This document shows positions 43,050 to 53,200 of a stretch of DNA of 64,000 nt, one piece after another. Where the stretch lies: the NCBI GenBank assembly GCA_035771165.1, contig JAWNZC010000014.1, forward strand, positions 2,083,001-2,147,000. The letters run 5' to 3'. A model generated the notes under the pieces. The model did not search any database and was not told the DNA's origin. It saw only the letters and a program-made list of their open reading frames with translations. The position numbers and the translations under genes are program-made. The stretch is from Paragorgia papillata. Lineage: Eukaryota; Cnidaria; Anthozoa; Scleralcyonacea; Coralliidae. Position 1 is the stretch's first letter; every line of letters starts with the position of its first letter.

Positions 43050-43277
43050 TTAATGTTTGCTAGATCCTCATCGATCAGGAGGTACTCCTCACACTCCTTA
43101 CACTTGTTTCGTGTTCAAATGTCGTAAAAATGTACCTTTATAAGAGTACATATGCACAGGAGCGGTATGTTTTATTTGTTTATAAAATAATAAGAAGAAA
43201 AACAAGCTAAAAGTTGAACAGTTTTAAAAGCTGCTGGCTTTTTCAGGCAGGTGACGTCATCCTGCGCCATTCCATAG

Positions 43278-43445
43278 ACCACTTTCATAAAGGCCTTCAC
43301 TTTTAAATATTCTTTTGTGTGCATCTAAATGAGCTTTTCTGGCCTCGTTATGAAGCAAAGATTCTTTTGAATTGCAGGCACAAACGAGGCGAGAATGGCT
43401 GATTGAGATGCACATAATAGAATATTCAAATTAATCGCCATTATG
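43278..43445. mobile_element. Foldback MITE, ACTTTCATAA ends
   Basis: GACCACTTTCATAAAGGC and CGCCATTATGAAAGTGTTGGTC are imperfect inverted ends; inner AATATTCTTTTGTGTGCATC is inverted as GATGCACATAATAGAATATT. Confidence 0.7.
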
Positions 43446-43621
43446 AAAGTGTTGGTCAATCAGAGCCTATGTAGAGGACACTTTATTTTATAATCCATTT
43501 GTATTCCGTTCTATTTTTTCTATACAAGCTTTTGATGGTTATTATTGAGACACACAATGGGGTGAGGCGGTTATGATAAAAAAAAACCAAAAAAACAGAA
43601 AACAGTCACAAAGAAAACAAC

Positions 43622-43797
43622 CATGGATCGTTTTCACTCACGTGATCGGTGGCCCCGTTGGGGTGGTAAACAATACGAAATGTTTGAATAAGAGTAGAGT
43701 TAAATTCCCATAGGATAAAGATTGTGCAACAATATGACCGCCATTTCATTGTTCCTGTGCACCAATATGGCCGCCATGACGTCAGATGAAAACCAAG
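43622..43797. mobile_element. MITE, GTTTTCA ends
   Basis: GATCGTTTTCACTCACGTGA at the left, GCCGCCATGACGTCAGATGA then AAAC at the right; a shortened copy is at 10611-10683. Confidence 0.6.
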
Positions 43798-44965
43798 AAT
43801 ACCAATTTGAAATGGAAGAATGACACTACTTTAATGTACCCGTTCAGTGGCGAAGAAAGACGTTTCGATATTAGAGGGGCTACTTCATCAATAAAATGAC
43901 AAGGGGCGTATTTTGACACCCTGACATCCAAGATGACCGCGTAGGGCCTGAAACTGACGTCCAAAAATTCCCCATGTCCGCCATGTTTTGCCTCACTTTT
44001 TCGTCCAGTGATTGAATGGAGTCAGCCTTCCATGCATGTATATATAGAGTTCACTGGGTATTTCAAGTCCTTTCACGTGGTAGAATTCAGCGCTTGTGAT
44101 TGGTTTATCTCATGAATTATTAATGAGTTTGAGAATTACATACACAAGTTTGTATGGACAAGAAGAAGACAGACTAATTATATATATGTTAAAAATTAAA
44201 ATGGAAAAATGACCAAGAGAGGTATAAAAAGGAAATGCAAATAAGATTCAATATAATAGTCCAAAATCTGGCAAAGCATGCACAAACGGACAGAGACCCA
44301 TGCAAGGTGCTCGCCAGTGAAATCTAGGTTTAAAATGAAAAAACAAAGAAAATATAATATAAATATAAATAAAATATAATAAAATGGGAATAAGGAAATC
44401 GAAAATAAACGAAACGAAACACACAAAATACAAACCCCCCACAAAAAAACAACAAAAAAAGCCCCCTCCCCCCATCCAGGTTATAAAATACATTCAAATG
44501 TAGTTAACGAGTGTGACCTAAAACATCAAAGCTGATTTTCTACATACTTATTAAGCTTCGCTACACGTAAATACACGCATTGGAACATAAATAATTAATT
44601 TTATGTAGACGTAGGAGAGAAACCAAACATCACCGAAAATCAGTCATCACAAGAACTCCGTCCGTTACAATACAGAAGACGTTAAATTAAACTTATTAGA
44701 GACATTTAGTCTGACGTTTGTTTCTTTTACAGCTAACGTCTAACCGCTGCCCGACGTTTGACGTTACACGTTTGCGGTTTCAGGTAGACGTTTTCGATGG
44801 CAAAAGGTCGGTTTCACGTAAGTCATGCATTTACGTCTGCAATTCTCTGCCTGGAGTTTGCATTATCTCACGTATAAATGCTTTTGGTATATACAATATA
44901 TCAATATTTCTTTGATTTGCTATGAATTTTAAGATCAAGAAGCGAAGATTTTTGCCTTCTTCGTT

Positions 44966-45075
44966 GTTTAACCCTTTACTGGACATGGTTACTATTTGGC
45001 AACTTATTAATTTTGCTCAATTTTACTCGTCAAGTGGAGACCTCCTGCATGTAATCTGCCCGGTGAAGGGTTAAA
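44966..45075. repeat. Diverged copy of the 110-bp dispersed repeat
   Basis: AACCCTTTACTGGACATGG...AATTTTACTCGTCAAGTGGAG...CGGTGAAGGGTTAAA, with inverted ends. Confidence 0.6.
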
Positions 45076-45439
45076 CATGAACACTGTATATGACAAGAAA
45101 ATCAACATGGCGGATTCAACATATAACTGAGTAACAACTCTTATTATATGCATGGCAAAATTACTACATTCTGATTGGTTGAGAGGAGTACAATTATTTT
45201 ATTAATTGTACAATTAATAAAAATAGAGAAGGCCCTGGGAACGATGTTGACAATAAAATTCAAAATGGCGGCCAATTCTGCAACGGAATGTTTTCACATA
45301 TCCAACGACTTGTGGTACACCACGAACTGAAAATTCCATGTAAATATTTTGAAATGAGTACAGACAACACCAGAGTGAAAACGTTTCTTGTCAAGTAATG
45401 AAACAAGATGTTTTTAAAGGCGCGAGTGAGTACGAAGCG

Positions 45440-45610
45440 TAATGAGTAATCATATGATTTTGCTCGTACAATTAAGGATTTACACTGCTCGTGATATACG
45501 AAAATTATGCCAAATTGCAGAGGCCATTAGGCGAGTGCAATTTGGCATAATTTTCAAATATCACTTGTAGTGTAAATCCTTAATTGTACTCGCTATCATA
45601 TGATTACCTA
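45440..45610. mobile_element. Foldback MITE
   Basis: AATCATATGATTTTGCTCGT...AATTAAGGATTTACACT and AGTGTAAATCCTTAATT...GCTATCATATGATTA are inverted, as are ATTATGCCAAATTGCA and TGCAATTTGGCATAAT near the centre. Confidence 0.8.
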
Positions 45611-45861
45611 GGCTATACTAATTAAAATAGAAAATCTATTTGTTTCTTGACGACAGTTATTTATTAGCTTCAGATTAATTTTTGTATTTTCAATTGGCAT
45701 ATAGTTTATATTTTTTTTGCTGTGGTAAATTTTAAATTAATTACAGAGGTTTCAATCTAAATGTACAAATTGTCCCAACTTCTAACACTAAACGGCAAAC
45801 TGGGGTTCGCAGTTTGAGATAAACGTGGACATAAAAGTCTCTATAATTATCAAGCGGGAAG

Positions 45862-45970
45862 TCTTTACGGCAAAATTATCCTGCCCGCGGTCTTTCAGTA
45901 TACAGACCAACTGACGGGAGAGGTTGGGGCGAAAAGACCAAGGGCGGGATAATTTCGCCGTAAAGACTAA
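45862..45970. mobile_element. Foldback MITE
   Basis: AGTCTTTACGGCAAAATTAT and ATAATTTCGCCGTAAAGACT are inverted about 110 bp apart, with GCGGTCTTT/AAAGACC inside. Confidence 0.75.
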
Positions 45971-46644
45971 CCAGGTGAGATTAATAAGATTTTTATTATA
46001 TATATGGCCAAGGTTTTTAGTTTTATTTGAATGTCGAGAGCACAAGCATCAAAGACGTACCGAAGCAACTGCTTTCAACGAAAGCTGTAAACAACAAAAA
46101 CACTTTCAGTCACCGTAAACACTGTCGTTTTTCTTAGCGGTGAATTCATTTTCATGATATTTGAACACTATTTTAGCTTGAAATGCTTCATTTTCTGATT
46201 TTGTTTTTCAATTGTTGTAATGACCAGTCTTACCCGTTTGTAAAGACCGCTCAGGAACCAATCGAATCGCAGGAAAGTCGCGTTAAGGCTGCTCACGTGA
46301 CAAAGCAGTATGATTTCTCTTAGTAAGTTCTAGAGTTTAAAACCTTCAAAAAACAATCTTAGAGTACCAGGGGTTTCGCTATTGACAAGTAAACTCGTCT
46401 GGCGTTAGCCAGAGGCCAGAGTAAAATACGAGAGTAGGTGCTTGGTACTGAAAAGGTCTTAACAAAGACGAAAGAAAGATTTTGACTCCAAGGTAAATTA
46501 TAATTTTTTAATATAATAAGATCCCCGAAGCATTTAGTACAGCTAGGCAAAGTACAAACGAACGAAAGAATAATAATTAACAATACAGAATAACTGAATA
46601 TTTTCTCTTCATGCAAACTTATGCACTTAAAAACATGTGACTAC

Positions 46645-47219
46645 CTAGACATAATGACTTTCCTGCTGAACCAGTTCTCCAACTTGAACTTGTTCTTCAC
46701 ACAGATCATTATGTTGATGAAGTTGGATTGCTTCTTGTACATCTTGTTGTACATCCAGTGGAACTTCTTGTTGTTGAAGTTGCACAACTTGGTGCTCCAC
46801 GACTACGGCTTCTTCACTCAAATGGTTCTCATGTGCAACCAGTTGTTCCTCTTGTTCCATCACCGTCCCGTGCATTTCTTGTTGTTCCTGCAGCTGCTGC
46901 TGTTCACTATTACATGCCATTTGTTCTGCCAAATTGTTCACGTGTGATGCAAGTTGTTCCACATGTTCCATCACTGTTCTATGAATGTCTTGCTGCTCTT
47001 CAGGACACGTCACGTTCGCCAATAAATCTAAATCACCTCCTGCAGCAGATTGCATACAATTTCCATGCATTTGCAAGCAGCCATCAATATCACCATCTGG
47101 ATTTTGTTTCTGGGATCTCAGTACCTTACACTTGGTACTAATGCTGTACAAACATTTCTTCCAAATGGCTTCCTGGAGTTCAAGCTGTTGATCAGCAGAA
47201 AATCTTTGTGTGATCTCTT
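46645..47219 (-). CDS. BEN gene: BEN domain 2, C-terminal exon and Gln/Glu-rich tail
   Basis: 575 nt from acceptor TTTATTTAACAG|AAGAG to TAG at 46645-46647. It encodes EEITQRFSADQQLELQEAIW, KKCLYSISTKCKVLRS (BEN end), then about 140 residues rich in Gln, Glu, His and Val (HVEQLASHVNNLAEQ, MHGTVMEQEEQLVAHENHL) that could form a long coiled coil or activation-type tail. Confidence 0.88.
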
Positions 47220-50200
47220 CTGTTAAATAAAAATTAACAAGGTATGTCAAAAAGAATTATTCATTTGTTCTGAACCTCACACAAGCATGATTCAAAGCAA
47301 TAATTTCTGGAAATCAGCGTGACATCGTCGGTCGCTCGTATCAAGCTTGCAAAAAGCTCACATTTTTTTATATCAGATTCACCATTATAATACACGCGTA
47401 AATAAATACATTAATAATACCGGCGTAACACCATATTGCAACAAGAATGACAGTAAACGTAAAGGTAAAAGTAAAAGTAAGGGAAAAGGTAAAGGTAAAG
47501 GTAAAGGTAAAGGTAAAGGTAAAGGTAAAGGTAAAGGTAAAGGTTAAAGGTTAAAGGTAAATGTAAAGGTAATAGTAAAGGTAAAGGTTAAAGGTAAAGG
47601 TAAAGGTTAAAGGTAATAGTAAAGGTAATAGTAAAGGTAAAAGTAAAAGTAAAAGTAAAAGTAAAAGTAAAAGTAAACGTAAAAGTAAACGTAAAAGTAA
47701 AAGTAAAGGTAAAAGTAAAAGTAAAAGTAAAAGTAAAAGTAAAAGTAAAAGTAAAAGTAAAAGTAAAAGTAAAAGTAAAAGTAAAGGTAAAAGTAAAAGT
47801 AAAAGTAAAAGTAAAAGTAAAAGTAAAAGTAAAAGTAAAAGTAAAAGTAAAAGTAAAAGTAAAAGTAAAAGTAAAAGTAAAAGTAAAAGTAAAAGTAAAG
47901 GTAAAAGTAAAGTAAAAGTAAAAGTAAAAGTAAAAGTAAAAGTAAAAGTAAAGGTAAAAGTAAAAGTAAAAGTAAAAGTAAAAGTAAAAGTAAAAGTAAA
48001 AGTAAAAGTAAAAGTAAAAGTAAAAGTAAAAGTAAAAGTAAAGGTAAAAGTAAAGTAAAAGTAAAAGTAAAAGTAAAAGTAAAAGTAAAAGTAAAGGTAA
48101 AAGTAAAAGTAAAAGTAAAAGTAAAAGTAAAAGTAAAAGTAAAAGTAAAAGTAAAAGTAAAAGTAAAAGTAAAAGTAAAAGTAAAAGTAAAGGTAAAAGT
48201 AAAAGTAAAAGTAAAGTAAAAGTAAAGTAAAAGTAAAATAAAGTCAACATGCTAATAACAACAGGAAACTAGGCGCATGAGTGCTACGGAAGCAGTCACA
48301 TTAATGGCAGATATTTTTAAATGTACACTTATTACCTTTGATGGCCATCAATTTGTCATTATCTAGCTTTTCAGTCCCTTCTCTTCCAGTTACGGTAGAC
48401 TCAACCATGACATCATAACCGAACACTTTTTCTGCCAAACGAAGAGCCAGAAAGGTCGCTTTCTTTCCCCGCTTCACCGCTTCAGATAAATCTTCTTTCT
48501 GAATAAGGACCTTGGAACAGCCACCAAGAGGAACTATATGTAGAATTAGAAATTTAATACTGAAATTCGGTTTTTAACGTTTGCCACGCATGCTTATAGT
48601 AAAGGTCCACAAATCTCACCGGTGTAGATAACGATGCATTTTATAACAGCAAAGGTAGCTAATTATTCATTTAAGTCTATAATATGAATAAGGATTTTGG
48701 GTGAAGGAAAATTCGAGTGTAGAATATATACATTTTAAGACCAAACCGGGACCAGTTGCGAAAAATGCAACTACACAGGCTTTCCGGCAGGAAGTTATAC
48801 TATAATATGAATACGTTCTTGAATAACGATAAAGAGAAGTTTAAAAAATATAGCAGAATCTCTTCCTCGTATTGACTCTGTTAATTACGAATCCCTCAAT
48901 AGATCGTTTGCAATCGCGTGACATCAGTTGTTGTTGTGACATCACGTGGCATTGGTTGAGTTCCAGTTCAATAGCGCTCCGTCGTGATGACGTCAGGATT
49001 GATGTTTGTCCGCTTTACCCACAATTCTTGCAGTCCAACAGATAATGGCTCATTTACGATAATTTGAAAGTCAATCTTGCTTTGTTTGTCCGCTTTTTGT
49101 GCTATTAATAGCAGCTCGACGGTACGCTATTCTAAACCCGTGCCAAAACAAACATGGTGGTCAGCGGTTTGTCGACACCCAACCACATGGAAAATCAACC
49201 GAGATGGCGAACGTGACGTAAACATGTGCAAACGATCTATATATTGGAAAGGTTTTACTAAGGTATGGAGATTGCATAACACAACACAGAAATCATACCT
49301 AGATCAATCTGCGTTGGAGTTTGTCCTTCTTCCAAGGTATCATCGCGAACCTTGAGAGTAACGTTTGCCGTCGATATAGACTGACTTGCTGTTGTTTCCT
49401 CGTTTGTGTTAGTAAATGATAAGTTTTCGCTATCACTAAGAGAACTACTTGGATTCAAGAGCTCTTCCTTTAGTGCTTTACCAGATCGCAATACTTGACA
49501 TTTTTTACCAATGCTCAGAAGACATTCCTTCCATTTGGCCTCTTGTTCATCCAGAGTTGAGTTGGGCATAAAACGAGACAGCACCTCAACTATCGAAGAA
49601 AATACAAGAAAACGGACAAATCAATAAAACATTTATCCCTTTCCAAATAAAAATTGACCTTACCTATGTTCACTTTTCTAAAAAAAGGCATTGGCAATAT
49701 AAATTAATCTCTAAATTAATCGTTCGTGATACATCACAACTCGTGAATAAAAATCGCACGCAGCATTTAAAATATTGTATCAAAATACAATACATCTACT
49801 CTCGCAAATTTATTGTATGAATATTATTACATTCATGTAATTATTGCCGTTTCTTTTAACACATACCTCTAACAGCACCCAGCTTTTCAGAATCTAGTTT
49901 CTCAAGACCAGGCTGTTGACCCATCACCGTTGATCGACATAAAACATCCAAACGGAACACTTTTTCAGCGAGACGGACCGCAAATCTGCGTACATTTTTA
50001 CCTCGGAAATAAGCGTCACTGTACTGTTGGCGTGTCAACATAACTTTGGGATTTTGACCGATGATAACTAGTAGGAAAAAAGAGAAAACCCGATTAGAAC
50101 CAAACTTAACCTGAATGTCAGGCCTTTATTTGTTCCCGCCTTCCGCTAAACCCGGCAGCGCGGGCAGAGGTGCGGGTGAGCGAGAAGGCAAGAAGAATAA

Positions 50201-53200
50201 AGGCCTGAGGAAACTCTTAACAAAACTGTCTTCCGCCCACTTTGCTATTTTTAAACATGAACGAGTATGATTGATATGAGTTGTCAAAAGAACAAAGCGT
50301 ATGTTTTGATTTCATCCCACAGAAATATATAGTCTTTCTCCGCGTCTGGTTTTAGTCCAGACTAGTCTAGGTAGACTTGCAATAAATACATTATATTATA
50401 AACACGTCTCAACCGTATAAACTCAGTCATCCACATAGTGACTAACTGTTCCGAGATTCCCGTTTTGTAACTTACGGGTCCACTTTAATTTCTGACAACC
50501 ATTGTTCAGCACTGCCAGAAACAACTTGGACTTTCGCATCGGCTTCGCCTTCAGTAGCCATTGTCCCTGATCATCGAATGAAGGCCCCAAGTAGACTGCT
50601 TTTCGCAAGGTCTCCACCAGCTACAACGAAATTCCTCACCGTGCCATGTTGAAGTCGATGAAGTTCAGAGAACACAAATGGCAATATCTGATATATCAGA
50701 CTTTTACCAAAACCAGTGGGCAAAACAGCAAAGACATCTTGGCTGTCAACAGCGAGCTTTCGAATGCACGTCGTTTGTTCTGGTTTCAAAGACTCATAGC
50801 CGAAATGTGTCAATGAATTTAACAAAGCGGTTTCGAAAAATCCTCCTATGGTTTGATTTTCCGACATAATAAATGATTAAATGAATGAATTGGTCACAGA
50901 AACGTACACGATAAACACATTCGAGAAATGGCGATGACCTTTTCACGGTGTGCACCTTGACGGTGTTGCACCTTGACGGTGTGCACCTTGACGGTGTGCA
51001 CCTTGACGGTGCACCTTTGGGCAAGTTGTTTATCTGAATGAACCAATCAAAATCCTTACTTCAATTAGTCAGCCAATCAGAGCTCCCGTCCATGAGATGG
51101 ACGGAGTCCCCACAGTTTTGTTAAGAGTTTCCTCAGGCCTTTATTTTTCTCGCCTTCTCGCTAGCCCGCACCTCTGCCCGCGCTGCCGGGTTTAGCGGAA
51201 GGCGGGAACAAATAAAGGCCTGACATTCAGGTTAAACCAAACTGTACGCATATACATATAATAATTGTATTCATAATGGATTTTTTATTATTAGGTGGTT
51301 TTCACTCTGACGTCACAAAATTCTAAAATGTTTATTATTAAATCTACAAAGTTGGTTGTTTTATATATTTCGTAGATCGTCATAACGGGTTTTCCTGGAA
51401 AATTTTAAGTCGATACGAGTATTCCTTCTTGAGGTACAGTGTTTTGAATGATAATATTGCTGACGTCAGCATAATTTTCAAATGTACGTCACAAAATTCT
51501 AAAATGTTTATTATCAAACCTAAAAGGTTGGTTGTTTTACATATCTTGTAGATCGTATTGCTAGTCTTCCTGGAAAATGTTAAGTATTCCTTTTTGAGTT
51601 ACAGAGGTCTCAAGTATATTATTGCTGACATCAACATAACTTTTGAACGTCGTTAAAAGCTAAATTAAATATAAAATTCATCGTATAAACCTTTGTCGAG
51701 CTTTAGAAGTGTTGTCTAATCACATCTGATGCACAATCTGAAAACTTTGGTTGAAACTACTTGTAGATCAGACATAATTAGACATCACTTCTAAAGCTTA
51801 ACCAACCATTGTATGTCCAATTGTGTGTACAATGTGATGGAAATCGACAAAAAGTTTATGACGTCACAAGTACAGTGCTAGGTTGCTAAGCACACTTCGA
51901 AATGACGGCGCTTATTTTCGAATATTTTGAGTTTTCAAAGATGAAGCTCATTAGGATGGGATGTACGTTCGAAGCTCAACTGAAACTGTCAGTATCTCCG
52001 CTAAGCCATGAAGTCAGTATCTATGTTTACTTTCTAATAATAAGAAAAAAAATATTCTAGGATGAACCTCTCCTTTACCAAGAACGGGTACGTACCTCAC
52101 AAAGCTCTTATTCCACAACCAGACTATCGCGCGGAAGCCAGACGGAGAAACCAATCGCTCTATCCTTGCATGCGGCAAATGCGCGCACAGCCCATAGTAA
52201 CATAGTTTTCGGAAATGCAGCACAATTCCCCTAGCTAGCTGCTCCTGCCGACATTCAACGGACAATACAGTCAAAGTTTATGAAAAAAATATATAAATGC
52301 TTACCCATACTATACGGTGATAACTCGATATCTGTAGAGCCACTGACTGTCACCAACGGTAAGAGATTCTTAGCAGGAGTCCCCAGCAGATGTTGCTTTT
52401 CAGAAGTGAACGATGCTTCATTCGCCACTTTTTGACTTGTCTTGATAGAATTACCAACTTGATTACTAGTCCGAGGTGTCGAGGTCAAGTTCTTTCCTTT
52501 GTTTCTTAGAACCTGGTCATTTTTACTCGAGACAGCGACCTGAGATGACGTGGGGTTATTCGCAACAGCGTTGTTGCCAAGCAACGAGATTAATGTGTCT
52601 ATTTTTGCATTTTGCTCCGCTAGCTTTCTTCTGTTTTGACGTCTTGTCTTTTTAACAATTTTCTTGATTGACCGTATGTTCGAAGACAGCTTTGACAGTT
52701 TGTTTCGTTGTTCAGCAATAGCTTCTCGCAATTCTGTTTGAACAGCGAAGATTTCCTCCTTTATATAAAATAAAAAATACAAAAATTTTAAGAACTTGAT
52801 GAAATATTTAAAGTTGACAGATAAATTTTGTAAAAAATCAAAGGGTATACCCAGAAATGCAAAGATAATTTAAATACGTTTAAAACACTGTATTTAAAGC
52901 TGATCACTGTATTACATTTTCAAAGCTGATCACTGTATTACAAGGCCTTGTATAAACAGTTCAAGAGACGCAATAAGATAGATGTTTAGTTGCCTGTCTC
53001 GGTTTAGTAACAGTTCTTATGACTCGAAAACTAAAGTGAGAAAAATTTCGTCTTAGTTCTATGCATATTAGCCTACAATTCACACGTATATACTGTAAGT
53101 TTTCACTTCGGTACCTCAAAAAAAAATAAGGCTTGATACTCCGAAATCTTAATCTATTTAATAAATTGCGACATTTTCACGTGGAAACATGCTGCCGGAC

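Larger units (their letters stand above)
50107..51234. mobile_element. TIR transposon with RecQ-like helicase fragment, 9-bp TSD (element E3, BEN intron)
   Basis: It starts TAACCTGAATGTCAGGCCTT and ends AAGGCCTGACATTCAGGTTA, with AACCAAACT on both sides (50098-50106 and 51235-51243), a perfect 9-bp duplication. Each end has an inner hairpin (CAGGCCTTTATT against AATAAAGGCCTG) and a GC-rich block with GGCAGCGCGGGCAGAGG. A helicase fragment and four tandem TGCACCTTGACGG units near 50945-51010 lie inside. It lies in the intron just before the BEN 1 acceptor. Confidence 0.92.

Noticed and set aside
46728..47141. Plus-strand ORF of 137 codons
   Set aside because: Antisense shadow of the BEN gene's last exon, which has BEN homology, a good acceptor and matching phase.
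47450..48240. Possible interstitial telomere repeat
   Set aside because: The unit is GTAAAA/GTAAAG, not TTAGGG or a known telomere variant.
47588..48250. Long ORF encoding Leu, Tyr/Phe and Thr/Phe repeats
   Set aside because: It lies wholly within the hexanucleotide microsatellite, which is open in several frames by composition alone.
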